Shown piece by piece: positions 9,201 through 18,580 of a stretch of DNA of 64,000 nt (the first letter of the stretch is position 1; every line of letters starts with the position of its first letter). The DNA is from Paenibacillus paeoniae (GTDB lineage: Bacteria > Bacillota > Bacilli > Paenibacillales > Paenibacillaceae). The stretch spans positions 2,418,001 to 2,482,000 of the forward strand of contig NZ_QUBQ01000001.1 in NCBI RefSeq assembly GCF_003388735.1, given 5' to 3'. Both the position numbers and the translations under genes were made by a program. Under the pieces are notes generated by a model that saw only the letters and a program-made list of their open reading frames with translations, was not told the DNA's origin and did not search any database.

Positions 9201-11723
9201 GGGACAATCGAGTTGGAACGCTCTGGTGTGCTGAAGCTAGCAGCCAATGTCGTGATTGAACAAAAGCTTTCTGCGCGTACAGTTACGCGCTTGCTCAGCG
9301 AAGTATTGATTGGCGCCGAAAATGTCGCGTTCACCCTGAATGACAAGGGCGAAATCAGCAACATTACGTTAAACGGCGAGACACCTAGAGATACGATGCG
9401 CGTAGGCATACGCAACAGCATCGCCGATATTACAGATATCACGCAATTGAACCATAACCGTATTGAAATGCTGGCAACAACACCATTCTCTATTGGGGAC
9501 AAAATCGGGGAAACCAGCGTAAAAGCTGAAGCAAACTCCCCTCTTATTTTCACAATCGCAGACGGTAAGACCATCATCGAGCAGAAGGATAAAGTACTGT
9601 TGTCCACAGACAACCGCGTCTATATTCTGCCTCCGGCTGATGGCTCCCTGATCGAGATCACATCTTTGACAAGAGCACAGGGGAAGCCAAAATATCGCGG
9701 TGTGCTGGAAGTGTTCCAATCGCCTGAAGGCGATAAACTAAGAATCGTGAATGAATTGAACATGGAGCAATATCTGTACCAGGTCGTCCCAAGCGAAATG
9801 CCGGCTTCGTTCGGATTGGAAGCGCTTAAAGCTCAATCCATAGCCGCCAGAACCTATGCGCTGACTGACTATATGGTGAGCCGTTTTGCAGATCATGGCT
9901 TCCATATCGACGACAGCACACTGAGCCAGGTATTCAACAACAGCGCCGAAAATGATTTGACGCGCCAAGCGGTTGACGCTACAAAGGGACTGATCATGCT
10001 GAGCGACGGCATGTTGGTTGACGCCAGATTCTACTCGACATCAGGCGGATATGGCGCCTCGAAGCATGAGGTATGGGCGGATACGGGCACGAACAAATTC
10101 CCAGGCACCGCTATCCCTTACCTGACAGCCAAGAGCTATACGTTCCAACCGGGCACCGATGATATCTTGAACATCGATACGTCCGACGAAGCGGCAATCC
10201 ATGCTTTCTACAAAGACTTATCACTGAAGGGCTTCGATTCCGACTCGCTATTCTTCCGGTGGAAGGTGTCCCTAAGCGCTGAGGAGCTGGCTAATACCGT
10301 TAACAAGAACATTAAGCTTCGTTATGCGGCCGATCCACTTTCCATATTAACGAAGTCAGCAAATGGCTCTTATGCAAGCTTGCCCATTCCTGATGCCGGC
10401 ATTGGCGAATGGCTGGGCATGTCCGTAGCGCAGCGCGGTGCGGGCGGCAACGTAACGGAGCTGATTATTGAGGGTACAACAGGCACTTATAAAATCATGA
10501 AGGAATACAACATTCGCTTCACCATCAGACCGACCAAAGCAGATACAGGCAGCACTAGCGATATATTGGCATACCGAGCCAAAGGCGGCTCAACAGGGTA
10601 TGACGATAGCGCAACGGTCAAAAATGCCAGCATTTTGTATTCCGCATTTTTCACCTTTGATATCGATTCCGGAGACAACGGAGCCGTCGAATCTGTCACC
10701 TTCTATGGCGGCGGCAATGGACATGGCGTTGGCATGAGCCAATACGGTGCGCAAATGCTGGGCAAGGACGGCCAGACGTATTCGCAAATATTGAATACGT
10801 ATTATGCCAACATGATCATTACTTCCCTGAATGCGCCCATTATCTCGAGCCTGGAAGCGGTCCATCCCGCTAGACTAAGCATAGGCTCCACGGCCAAGCT
10901 GACCGTCAGCGGCTTCTTCAGCAATGGGGACAAATCCGTACTGACAGCCGGCATCGACTACCAAAGCAGCGACAGCTCCATCGTGTCGATAGATGCAAAC
11001 GGCAATCTGAAGGCGATGAAGGCTGGCGAGGCAACCCTAACCATTACAGTAGGCTCATTGTCGACCGCAACGAAAGTTCAGGCATACCGCAGCTCCGTTG
11101 ATCCAGGTAATCCTGGCGATCCAGGACAACCAGGCGAAGGAGACGGAGGCGGTACGGATCCGAACCCAGAGCCAGGCATCAACCTTAGCGATATCGGCAG
11201 CCATTGGGCAAAAGCTTCCATCGAGGAAGCGGTGAAACGCGGTATCGTCATGGGCTACGAGGATGGCACTTTCCGTCCGCAAGCGCAAGTAACGAGAGCT
11301 CAATTCGTTACGCTCCTGATGCGTGCTTTTGAAGGCGAAAGCGCAGCTGCCCCAGCAGTATCCTTTAAAGACGAAGGCAGCATTCCAGACTGGGCCAAAG
11401 CTTCCGTGAAAAAAGCCGTTGCGTTAGGCCTCCTTACAGGCTACGCTGATGGCACGTTCCGACCGGACAAAGCCATCTCCCGCTCGGAGATGACTGCTCT
11501 TATCGTCCGAATCGCAGGACTTGAGCCGATTGAAGACGCGACATTGTCGTTCGCTGACAGCGACAACGTTGCAGATTGGGCGCGCGGCTACATCGCTGCC
11601 GCAGTAGAAGCCGGCCTCATGCAGGGCAAAGGCAACAACCGCTTTGCTCCGAATGATAGGACTACTCGTGCAGAAGCAGTCGTTCTGTTGCTCGCATGGC
11701 TGAACCAAAACGATAACGAGTAG
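6219..11723 (+). CDS. S-layer-anchored wall protein with GHL10 glycosyl hydrolase and SpoIID domains
   Basis: 1834 residues from TTG 6219, chosen because AAGGAAG lies 8 bases before it and it gives a clean signal peptide (cut after LAYA); longer upstream starts run into the 5900 terminator. Approximate order: unclassified beta-rich N-domain 35-235; three BIG2-like domains 236-494; GHL10/DUF187 glycosidase-like 502-868 (MRAAWIASVENIDWP); FnIII-like 875-980; SpoIID/LytB 1058-1535 with VVPSEMP (Glu1193 at the proposed catalytic position) and HGVGMSQYGAQ from His1502; another BIG2-like 1538-1627; Pro/Gly linker; three SLH repeats 1655-1830. SLH repeats bind secondary wall polymer, so it should sit in the wall. 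GHL10 members such as E. coli DigH and SpoIID proteins both act on peptide-stripped glycan strands, so two-step glycan degradation is inferred. Confidence 0.9.
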   Translation: MNLYRKSNRNVATLIVMMMLWGSLFSGLAYAAEEQLSSEPDIASDTVPNESEKEAFEETMAFPLAALAADHIVLEDFEDVSDMFVTEARTVPRSTKLELSPRPGPVMYGQSSGKFEYDFTGTDGTSAAYVNFTGNRKIEGNPTRIGMWVYGDAGKHWLRALFDKGNGTTATADFTTSGGFNWNGWQYVTAPVPQWEAGTIALRQIYIVETSNLNKNKGTVYFDQLSAIYPSGNPAFIELSGLIDMKPGDSLQGSVLATAAGNKTRTDVTGASTFSSSSPEVATVTAGGLVEALSLGTTTITAISGSNKATYELTVTDSGAALASLALEGRTALHSGDTEQLKTFAFYDGGTEPIRITEHVVYTSSDTDIADVSSAGLITAKNEGALTISAELDGVMATIDIVITKAMPVLQNIRMAGLIPLSEGDKIDASVLAAYSLLTEEVDVTEHAVFTSSDATVADVNADGQVTAKKVGTTRIRAAFEGKVAEHLLIVHSAQQLQKHEMRAAWIASVENIDWPTKGVTTEAQQKSDFTALLDELAATGINAVIVQIKPTADAFYPSKYAPWSEWLTGQQGKDPGYDPLAFMLEEAHKRNMEFHAWFNPYRISMHNDLSKLVDSHPAKQNPDWVVSYGGKLYFNPGVPAAKQFVIDSVMEVVDEYDIDAVHFDDYFYPYPVTGVDFPDADQYAAYGKDFADKAAWRRNNVDTLIEGLATAIKESKPYVKFGISPFGIWRNVSSDKDGSDTNGLQSYDALHADTKGWVDKGWLDYIAPQDYWHFGNGPAAYEKVVEWWRGVTATANTHLYIGHAMYRVPTWDDPNEMINQIKFNRSFADDVHGSMFFSAKDVIANHLGMQDAMMNDLYRNPALVPTMPWLEDTAPNAPTLHAAQSVKRGQAELRFAHATGDQDTTYYAIYRQEGSATPNIQDPSQLIGTVRMQAGSAEQVYIDNHMDEFKTYTYAVTALDRLHNESKSSNAATLAYSPGNTLFEKLMAKDASKGTIELERSGVLKLAANVVIEQKLSARTVTRLLSEVLIGAENVAFTLNDKGEISNITLNGETPRDTMRVGIRNSIADITDITQLNHNRIEMLATTPFSIGDKIGETSVKAEANSPLIFTIADGKTIIEQKDKVLLSTDNRVYILPPADGSLIEITSLTRAQGKPKYRGVLEVFQSPEGDKLRIVNELNMEQYLYQVVPSEMPASFGLEALKAQSIAARTYALTDYMVSRFADHGFHIDDSTLSQVFNNSAENDLTRQAVDATKGLIMLSDGMLVDARFYSTSGGYGASKHEVWADTGTNKFPGTAIPYLTAKSYTFQPGTDDILNIDTSDEAAIHAFYKDLSLKGFDSDSLFFRWKVSLSAEELANTVNKNIKLRYAADPLSILTKSANGSYASLPIPDAGIGEWLGMSVAQRGAGGNVTELIIEGTTGTYKIMKEYNIRFTIRPTKADTGSTSDILAYRAKGGSTGYDDSATVKNASILYSAFFTFDIDSGDNGAVESVTFYGGGNGHGVGMSQYGAQMLGKDGQTYSQILNTYYANMIITSLNAPIISSLEAVHPARLSIGSTAKLTVSGFFSNGDKSVLTAGIDYQSSDSSIVSIDANGNLKAMKAGEATLTITVGSLSTATKVQAYRSSVDPGNPGDPGQPGEGDGGGTDPNPEPGINLSDIGSHWAKASIEEAVKRGIVMGYEDGTFRPQAQVTRAQFVTLLMRAFEGESAAAPAVSFKDEGSIPDWAKASVKKAVALGLLTGYADGTFRPDKAISRSEMTALIVRIAGLEPIEDATLSFADSDNVADWARGYIAAAVEAGLMQGKGNNRFAPNDRTTRAEAVVLLLAWLNQNDNE

Positions 11724-11730
11724 CAAAACA

Positions 11731-11766
11731 ACGACCCGCCCCGCTTGCGGGCCGGGTCGTTTCTTA
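11731..11766. terminator. bidirectional terminator
   Basis: GC-rich stem with arms ACGACCCG and CGGGTCGT extended inward and a GCTTGC-type loop. T-rich tails occur on both strands (TTCTT on plus, TTGTTTT on minus). It lies between the convergent SLH-protein and gerC-type stops. Confidence 0.85.
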
Positions 11767-11780
11767 TCCTCTGATGACAG

Positions 11781-12935
11781 CTATTCTTTCCTCCGGTTCT
11801 TCACTGCACTCGCATGCTTAATGGAAATATCGACAGCAATTCCCCCGATAGCCTCCCCATTTAGCAATCTTGATTCCCAGTTATCAACCGCAGCCCATTC
11901 GCTGTGATGATGACGGAAAAGCCTGTATTCCATATTCATAATATCGAGCTTCCGCTTCACACTAACGTCGTACAGCTGCTCGATTTCAGCCCGGATGGCA
12001 TTCTCCGTTGCTTGGGTCAATTCTGAATCGTCAGACAGCGTATTGTCCACCCGATTGACCACATACCCTTTTGCGCGAATCCTAATATTGAACTTCGGAT
12101 AGGCCCCGTCATGTACGCGGGTCAGCTTGGATTTGGGATCGTTCACAATGACCTGCACGGATGGCTTCTCAGGACTCGGTACAGACACTCCTGCACGAAT
12201 GGTCTCCCTTTGAAACCAGCGGAGTCCCATAAGCTCTTGAATAGGCACATATCCCTTCAACTGTCCGTCCTTGTAGAACACGGCCCCGTCGATCGTTAAC
12301 ATGTTTTTCTTCTTTCCGCTTTGGGACCAATGCCGATTATCCAGTGTCAAGGTTGGAATGCATGCCGTATACCCAGGCTCTCTGATCTCCCTGACAAACC
12401 GGTGGAGCTTGATGGATTCAATAGTCGAAGTCTGGGCATAGATGCCTTCCGGCACGTGGAGAATCGTATTAAGCGGTGACTGATCGTAGAATCCTTTGGT
12501 CTGCAAAATCGCTTTTACCGATCCCCTTGTACTGTAAACCCATGGTGTATATCGAAATTCGGAATACCGGGTAATGCTGTCATATACGGCCTCCACCCCA
12601 TGCTTTAACAACGACTCGCTGAATATCAGTGCTGTCGTATGCCCCCAATAGACCCTCTCTTGAGCGCTTTGGTACATTTGAAATACCGCTTCTTCAAAGT
12701 TTCGTCCAACCCCTTCGCCGATCCAGATTTTTGCCGCTTCCCTTTTTCCTTCCGAGGTTTTCGCTTCTGAATGCATATCGATGAATTGGATATAACAATA
12801 GATCTTTCCATCCTTATAATCGACGCCAATAGCCGTTACATAATTCAAATGCTCGATATTTTTCACATCCGTATTGCAGCCAGAAGCAAGAATCAGCACC
12901 GTAAACAGAAGACCAATCATCCATAGCCGCCGCAT
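11781..12935 (-). CDS. Ger(x)C-family spore germination lipoprotein
   Basis: C subunit of a nutrient germinant receptor in the spore inner membrane. 384 residues, the usual length. Signal peptide with lipobox LASGC (Cys about 20), followed by IEHLNYVTAIGVDY, typical of the family N-domain; the C-terminal part has the NAIRAEIEQLYD helix. It is the last gene of the B-A-C operon, starting 1 base after the A-subunit stop, so translation is probably coupled. Which nutrient the receptor senses cannot be inferred. Confidence 0.93.
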   Translation of the reverse strand: MRRLWMIGLLFTVLILASGCNTDVKNIEHLNYVTAIGVDYKDGKIYCYIQFIDMHSEAKTSEGKREAAKIWIGEGVGRNFEEAVFQMYQSAQERVYWGHTTALIFSESLLKHGVEAVYDSITRYSEFRYTPWVYSTRGSVKAILQTKGFYDQSPLNTILHVPEGIYAQTSTIESIKLHRFVREIREPGYTACIPTLTLDNRHWSQSGKKKNMLTIDGAVFYKDGQLKGYVPIQELMGLRWFQRETIRAGVSVPSPEKPSVQVIVNDPKSKLTRVHDGAYPKFNIRIRAKGYVVNRVDNTLSDDSELTQATENAIRAEIEQLYDVSVKRKLDIMNMEYRLFRHHHSEWAAVDNWESRLLNGEAIGGIAVDISIKHASAVKNRRKE

Positions 12936-12936
12936 G

Positions 12937-14424
12937 TTACTCTTCTTCCTTCCTAATATCCTTAATCATATCGGAAGAGAAGTCGCGCCTTTTGAACGGA
13001 TTAATCGTAAGCGCAAACAGCCACTCTCGAAATCGCAGCGTTGCAATCGGCTCCATGAATGGAAGTCCGAACGAATCCAGCCTGCAGAAGTATATGAGGA
13101 TCGCAAAGATGGACAAGAAAAACCCATAGATACCCAAATACGCCGATGCAAACAAAATACCGGCCCTGAACAGGCTTACGCTCCCGGAAAGGGACTGATT
13201 CACCAGCGAGTAGGTGGCAACGGACGATATGGCAATAACGACAAGCAAGGTTGGTGAGGAAAGTCCTGCCCGAATTAAGGAGTCTCCAATAATCAGACCG
13301 CCAACAATGCCTATTGTCTGCCCCACCGCCTTCGGCAGCCGAACTCCCGCTTCCCTCAGTAACTCGAAGAGAAACAACAGCAGGAAGGTTTCCAGAAACA
13401 TCGGCAGCGGCACGCCTTCCCGGGACGTAACGACCGTGGACACAAGGGAGAACGGCATCTGGTCCACATTGACAGAGGCTATGGCAATCCAGAAGCCCGG
13501 CAGGCATATGCTGAGGGCAATGCCGATAATGCGCAGAAACCGTTGTACGACAACGTTGTAGAACGGGAAGTGGACATCCTCCGGCGTTTTTAGCAGCTCG
13601 AAAAAATTGGCTGGTCCGATCAGCACCATTGGCGAACCATCCACAATAATAGCTACTCGCCCTCTCAATAACGCTTCTATTACAAAGTCGGGACGCCCAA
13701 TATAATCGATGAGCGGTACAAGGGAAAATGTGCGATCCGACAGCCATTGCTCCAATTGACCGCTGCTGACGACGCTCTCCGACTTGAAGGTCTTAAGCCG
13801 CTTGCGCGCTTCCGCCACTACATTCTGATTGGCTCGATGATCCAGGTAAATCAAGGCTACACGCGTCTTGCTCAGACTGCCGACAATAAATTCTTCCGTG
13901 AATAGCAATGGGGTATGCATCCGCTTGCGGACTAGCGATATATTGGTGTACAGTTCTTCCGTGAACGCATCCTTCGGCCCTTTGATCGAAATTTCCGTAT
14001 TGGATTCCTGCAATTGGCGATGTGGGACATTAGCCAGATGGACAAGCCAGAAGAAGCTCTCTCCCTCCTTGTAGATCGCCAGACTTCCCGTGAACAATCC
14101 CTCCGCCATCCTCGTCATGGATTGCTCCTTGCTCATCAGCGGCAATTCTTGCATATCGATAGGGCTCCCTGTATCTTCCTTCGAACCCTGTCTTACGTAT
14201 TGACATACATGAGAGAAATATTGATTCAGTTGCTGCTTGTCAATCATGCCATCGCAATAAAACGCAATGATGCGATTTCCTTCCCCGTTGCCGGGAACAT
14301 CAGGAAACTGAATATCCATATAGCAGGCGAATGCCTTCTCGAGCCCGTCCGCATTCAGAGTGCCTTGCTGCAAAGCGGTGTCGTATTCCGTGAACAGCTC
14401 CTTCTCCGCCCGTTCGCCGATCAT
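12937..14424 (-). CDS. GerA-family spore germination protein (A subunit)
   Basis: A subunit of the germinant receptor: hydrophilic N-domain then about 5-6 membrane helices. 495 residues from ATG 14424, which overlaps the B-subunit stop in an ATGA; a frame-extending ATG at 14496 lacks a ribosome site and would overlap the B gene by 76 bases. Family stretches include VALIYLDHRANQNVV, LIDYIGRPDFVIEALLRGRVAIIVDGSP (seen in parts) and LPKAVGQTIGIVGGLIIGD. Middle gene of the operon. Confidence 0.93.
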   Translation of the reverse strand: MIGERAEKELFTEYDTALQQGTLNADGLEKAFACYMDIQFPDVPGNGEGNRIIAFYCDGMIDKQQLNQYFSHVCQYVRQGSKEDTGSPIDMQELPLMSKEQSMTRMAEGLFTGSLAIYKEGESFFWLVHLANVPHRQLQESNTEISIKGPKDAFTEELYTNISLVRKRMHTPLLFTEEFIVGSLSKTRVALIYLDHRANQNVVAEARKRLKTFKSESVVSSGQLEQWLSDRTFSLVPLIDYIGRPDFVIEALLRGRVAIIVDGSPMVLIGPANFFELLKTPEDVHFPFYNVVVQRFLRIIGIALSICLPGFWIAIASVNVDQMPFSLVSTVVTSREGVPLPMFLETFLLLFLFELLREAGVRLPKAVGQTIGIVGGLIIGDSLIRAGLSSPTLLVVIAISSVATYSLVNQSLSGSVSLFRAGILFASAYLGIYGFFLSIFAILIYFCRLDSFGLPFMEPIATLRFREWLFALTINPFKRRDFSSDMIKDIRKEEE

Positions 14425-15506
14425 GATTGCCGCCCCGCTTTCTTGCGGGAGATATACGTTAGCAGGAACAATATAATAGTAATCGTCATTCCCCATATCA
14501 TGGAATAATCATAAAAATAATCATGAATCATTTGCTGCATCCAGATATCGCTAACTTGCAGCAGTGCGGGCAATGACATGAGTACGGTGCCAATCAGAAG
14601 AATGATCTGACGGGGCTTTGGCTTGCGAATAACGACTACTTCCGAAAGCACATAAATGCATACTCCTGCCCGGATGAGACTTCCTGCGAGCAGTTGGAAG
14701 GCTGCCAGAAAATCGACATGCGAGATGTACTCTCCCAGCGTTACAAGTCTCCATTGTTCAAAGGCCGGAAACCGCAAATTACTCGCCTCAAGCGGCCCAA
14801 AAGCTGTAATCGAACCGAGGGTGGGGCCCAGAATCAAACCAAGCAAAATCGTGAGCAAAATGAAAATTGTCAAGTAGTTCACCGGTTTATTCATTCTGTG
14901 CTGAAGCAGCAGCAGAATCATCAGGTCGATGCTTCCTCCGACGACAATCGCCCCGCCTCCCATCTGGGCAGACAAGCCCTCTGCCATAAAGGGCCTTAGT
15001 ATGCCGTAATCCTTGCTGTCCATTGTCATCCAGGAAACCCCCATCCCTAGCAGCCACACGATAGGCAAGAGTGTGGCGGATAGATAAACCAGCGTCCTTA
15101 ATCCCGTTCTGGCAGCGCTGAACACAATGAACATAAAGCATGCGATGACCACGATGCTTGGTGTGCTGGGAAGGAAATAGATGCTGACGTTTTTGGTCGT
15201 GTCGTAAATAATCATCATGCCCGCAATAAGGAAGTAGATCAGCATGCTTCCCCCGATTAATATATACCCGAGCTTGCCGCTCTTTTCTTTCAGCCAATCT
15301 GTGAATGAATCTCTCTTCATCGACTTCAAGATGCGATACAGCATTGCGCTCCATAGGAGAAGGACCCCATAGCCTATCGCTATACTGACCCACGCATCGC
15401 GTCCCGCCGTCTGAAGCAAATGCGGAATAATGAGGACATGGTTGGAGATGCCGACTGTCAATATCATTAAAAAAACGATTTGTGTTCTGGAGAAGGAAAC
15501 ATCCAT
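14421..15506 (-). CDS. GerB-type endospore germination permease (B subunit)
   Basis: Amino acid/polyamine-permease-like integral membrane subunit of the germinant receptor, 361 residues with about 10 membrane helices. The start MDVSFSRTQIVFLMILT is typical of the family. ATG 15506 is preferred over GTG 15515 because AGGGGG lies 8 bases before it. It is the first gene here; the order B-A-C differs from the common A-B-C. A sigma-G-like promoter is proposed upstream. Confidence 0.92.
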   Translation of the reverse strand: MDVSFSRTQIVFLMILTVGISNHVLIIPHLLQTAGRDAWVSIAIGYGVLLLWSAMLYRILKSMKRDSFTDWLKEKSGKLGYILIGGSMLIYFLIAGMMIIYDTTKNVSIYFLPSTPSIVVIACFMFIVFSAARTGLRTLVYLSATLLPIVWLLGMGVSWMTMDSKDYGILRPFMAEGLSAQMGGGAIVVGGSIDLMILLLLQHRMNKPVNYLTIFILLTILLGLILGPTLGSITAFGPLEASNLRFPAFEQWRLVTLGEYISHVDFLAAFQLLAGSLIRAGVCIYVLSEVVVIRKPKPRQIILLIGTVLMSLPALLQVSDIWMQQMIHDYFYDYSMIWGMTITIILFLLTYISRKKAGRQS

Positions 15507-15543
15507 CGTACACACCCCCTAAGCTGTCATGAGTCGCACTTGG

Positions 15544-15574
15544 TATATTTTCCTAATCGCGTTCGCTCTATGCA
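15544..15574 (-). promoter_or_regulatory. candidate sigma-G (forespore) promoter of the germination operon
   Basis: On the minus strand: TGCATA (15569-15574), 18-base spacer, AAATATA (15544-15550). It resembles the forespore sigma-G pattern (GHATA, 17-18, CATNNTA) and lies 37 bases before the B-subunit start, as expected for a germination receptor. The rest of 15507-15815 shows no gene. Confidence 0.4.
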
Positions 15575-15815
15575 TAAACCTATTAATTGTCATTTCATAC
15601 ATATTAAATTATTTTAGACAAATAAAATGGATTTCTGTGTGAATATTTGGTTTTCATGCACATATGTGACGGTAAGTTGCACATTGGGTTCAAGCTTTTG
15701 ACTTATTTATTCAAATCGCCCTCATATTCTTTAAAATTCCTCAATAGAATGATTCAGACGAAAGGAGGCCCTAACAAAAAGAAAGAAGCCCACCCATCTA
15801 AAGGAGGTAGTTCTA

Positions 15816-17162
15816 TTGGTCAAAACCTTAAGATTGTCCAGCTTCACCATGAAAGGCCTGATTTTGGCTGGCGGCATCATGCTGGCAGCCGTATTAAGCT
15901 TTCTGCTGTTCTCACAGCAAGTATCCGCTCACGGGTATATCGATGGTCCCGCAAGCCGTGGATATCTTTGCAAAACCGGGCAAAACTCGGATTGCGGAGC
16001 AATTGTGTACGAGCCGCAAAGCTTGGAAGCGCCCAAAGGCTTCCCGGCAGCAGGGCCTGCGGATGGCAAAATAGCAAGTGCAGGCGGAGCATTCCCTAAG
16101 CTTGATGAGCAGTCTTCCACGCGCTGGTCGAAAGTGAATATGAGCTCCGGCTCTGTCACCTTCCACTGGACACTGACTGCCGCCCACTCCACTAGCAGCT
16201 GGAAATATTATATTACGAAGACAAACTGGAACCCGAATGCCGCATTGTCCCGTGCTCAGTTCGATCTGACTCCGTTCTGCTCTGTACCGTACAGCGGACA
16301 ACCGCCTTACTCCTATTCCAATACGTGCAACGTACCAGCTCGCACAGGCTACCATGTTATTCTCGCCGTATGGGAAATCGCCGATACGGGCAATGCCTTC
16401 TACAATGTCATCGACGCTAACTTCGGCAATACGCCAGGAGACACGCAAGCTCCAACCGCTCCTGGAAGTCTGGCTTCACCGTCAAAAACTGCAACAAGCG
16501 TGTCCCTCTCCTGGAGCGCATCCACCGATAATGTAGGTGTAACCGGCTACCGCATCTATCGCGGTTCCACGCTTGTCGACACCGTATCGGGTTCGACCCT
16601 TAGCTACAATGCAACCGGCTTGTCGGCGAATACCGCCTATACCTTCACCGTCAAAGCCTTTGATGCGGCGGGCAATGAATCGGGCGCCAGCAATGCGATT
16701 ACCGTAACGACCAACACGAATACAGGTCCTGATACGCAGGCGCCAACAGCACCGTCCGGTCTTCATGTCATGGGCAGCTCCACCTCCACTACAGTTCCTC
16801 TCATGTGGAGCGCTTCATCGGATAATGTAGGCGTAACGGGCTATCAAGTATTCCGCGGCTCGACGCTGGTGACGACGGTACCCGGATCTACCTTGGCCTA
16901 CACGGTAACAGGTCTGAGCGCCAATACGTCCTATACCTTTACCATTAAAGCCATTGATGCGGCCGGCAACGTATCAGCTGCCAGCAATGCTGTAACCGTG
17001 ACGACACCAACCGCTCCAACCACTTATCCGGCATGGAGCGCAACAACCGTCTACTGGGGCGGCGACAAAGTTACGCATAATGGCATTAACTACGAAGCTA
17101 GATGGTGGACGTTAGGCCAGACGCCAAACACAGCTACGGATGTCTGGAAGGTCATTCCTTAG
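15816..17162 (+). CDS. secreted AA10 lytic polysaccharide monooxygenase (chitin-binding type)
   Basis: Copper enzyme that cleaves crystalline chitin or cellulose oxidatively outside the cell. 448 residues from TTG 15816, with AGGAGG 8 bases upstream. Signal peptide to Ala38; cleavage exposes His39 of [11 protein letters not shown]. The second histidine-brace residue is His124 in LTAAHSTSS (86 after maturation, close to that of CBP21), and FYNVIDANF carries the usual axial Phe. Two fibronectin type III domains follow (about 210-295 and 305-395), then a C-terminal CBM5/12-like module with paired Trp ([14 protein letters not shown]). Chitin is the likelier substrate; this is family inference. 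Single gene with its own terminator. Confidence 0.93.
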   Translation: MVKTLRLSSFTMKGLILAGGIMLAAVLSFLLFSQQVSAHGYIDGPASRGYLCKTGQNSDCGAIVYEPQSLEAPKGFPAAGPADGKIASAGGAFPKLDEQSSTRWSKVNMSSGSVTFHWTLTAAHSTSSWKYYITKTNWNPNAALSRAQFDLTPFCSVPYSGQPPYSYSNTCNVPARTGYHVILAVWEIADTGNAFYNVIDANFGNTPGDTQAPTAPGSLASPSKTATSVSLSWSASTDNVGVTGYRIYRGSTLVDTVSGSTLSYNATGLSANTAYTFTVKAFDAAGNESGASNAITVTTNTNTGPDTQAPTAPSGLHVMGSSTSTTVPLMWSASSDNVGVTGYQVFRGSTLVTTVPGSTLAYTVTGLSANTSYTFTIKAIDAAGNVSAASNAVTVTTPTAPTTYPAWSATTVYWGGDKVTHNGINYEARWWTLGQTPNTATDVWKVIP

Positions 17163-17224
17163 CTCAAGAGACTTAACTCCACCCTTCAAGCCATTCAATG
17201 AAAGCCCTTACGGGCAAACCAAAC

Positions 17225-17263
17225 AAAGACCAGCAGGGTGCCATTCACCCCTGCTGGTCTTTA
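17225..17263. terminator. terminator between convergent genes
   Basis: Long stem AAAGACCAGCAGGGTG paired with CACCCCTGCTGGTCTTT (one bulged C), followed by TTATC. It lies between the LPMO stop and the alpha/beta hydrolase stop and may serve both. Confidence 0.8.
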
Positions 17264-17270
17264 TCAGCAC

Positions 17271-18338
17271 TTATAAGCTTTCTATACGATCCGACTCTAT
17301 AAAAGTATCCGTCATCCACTTGGCAAACCGTTCTTCTTCCTCAAATTGAGGGTAATGGGCGGAATTCTCGTATAGAATGAATTCTTTCTTGGGGGCAGCA
17401 AGCAGCTCGAAGTAAGCCTGAGCCGAATCTACTGAAGTCATATAATCATGTTCGCCCATGACAAAGTAACAAGGGATGGCAAGCTCCTGCACCAGTTCTG
17501 GCAGAGGATGTGCCGACTCCTCCGCCAGCAAGCCGTTCTGTGTTCGGGCAATTCCTCTCACATAACGAAGCATATCAAGCCCGTTATATTCCGGGTTCAG
17601 CAGGAACCCTTCATAATAGTCCCCATTGTCGTCAATCAGTCTGGCCGCTCCTCCGTACTTTCGGATCAGACTGCGCGGCGTCATTTGCTCTCCGCTCTCA
17701 ACAAATGGCCGCAATTGCTCCAGCTTACTAATATCTGCTCCAGCATTAGCAGCCTTCGCCCTTTCAAGCACATAGGCGAAGCTGTCCTGTTCGCTGGCAT
17801 GGTTGTCTCCGACCTGACCGATCCCAATGTAGGCAGAGAAGGACTCTGGCGATTGCGCAGCCGCCTTCATCCCAATGTAAGTACCGAAGGAATGGCCCGC
17901 CAGTATAACTCTCTCTTGCCCAAGCCGTGCCTTTACTTGCTCCGTCAATTCCAGCAAGTCGCTCACCAGGAGATCACTCGTCAGTTCCGAGTAATCCTCA
18001 AAAAACCGATAAGACTTACCGCTTCCACGCTGGTCGTAATGGACAATAGTGAAATGCTTCTCCAATAAGTCTTGATACTTTCGAACATAAGGAATCTCCG
18101 AGCTGCCAGGCCCTCCATGCACGAACAACAGAATCGGATTGTCCCGATTCTCTCCTCGGATCATCACCGTGTGCTCAGCCTCATTAACGGTCAGACTCTC
18201 CAATACGGAAATACTGTTAACGCCTTTTAATGAAGGCGTCCAAGTGGGATGGAACAGGATCGCCGCAACAATAGTGAGAGCAATCACCGTCCATACCCAG
18301 CGTTTCTTTACTTTTATGCTCTTCCCTATCATCCTCAA
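17271..18338 (-). CDS. membrane-anchored alpha/beta hydrolase, proline iminopeptidase-like
   Basis: 355 residues. A short basic start and one hydrophobic helix (about 14-30) suggest a membrane-anchored enzyme facing outward. The hydrolase core has the oxyanion motif HGGPG, the DQRGSG stretch characteristic of proline iminopeptidases, nucleophile elbow GHSFG, an Asp in GEHDY and a late His in NSAHYP. HGGPG plus DQRGSG points to an S33-type aminopeptidase or related esterase; substrate unknown. Divergent from the cyclase at 18581 with about 240 bases between them, in which I see no clear element. Confidence 0.85.
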   Translation of the reverse strand: MRMIGKSIKVKKRWVWTVIALTIVAAILFHPTWTPSLKGVNSISVLESLTVNEAEHTVMIRGENRDNPILLFVHGGPGSSEIPYVRKYQDLLEKHFTIVHYDQRGSGKSYRFFEDYSELTSDLLVSDLLELTEQVKARLGQERVILAGHSFGTYIGMKAAAQSPESFSAYIGIGQVGDNHASEQDSFAYVLERAKAANAGADISKLEQLRPFVESGEQMTPRSLIRKYGGAARLIDDNGDYYEGFLLNPEYNGLDMLRYVRGIARTQNGLLAEESAHPLPELVQELAIPCYFVMGEHDYMTSVDSAQAYFELLAAPKKEFILYENSAHYPQFEEEERFAKWMTDTFIESDRIESL

Positions 18339-18580
18339 GTGCTCTCCCCGTCAAGGTATAAGTGATCATAAATGCTATACATTCCACGTTATACCAATAG
18401 TCACAGAGCGTCAATGCAACTATGCCGCACTGCCATTACGACTTCGCTCCGCTGCCCGGGCTGGCTGAGATCCGCTGAATCTTACGGCTTGATCCGAATG
18501 GAGTCAGATAGAGCATTCGATTGCTACATTTCCGCCTTCCGCCGCTCATAGAATGATAAAAACAGCAGGAGGTACGGACA

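Noticed and set aside
14425..14496. 72-base N-terminal extension of the GerA-family protein
   Set aside because: It overlaps the 3' end of the permease gene, lacks a ribosome site and does not resemble GerA N-termini; ATG 14424 overlaps the preceding stop as ATGA.
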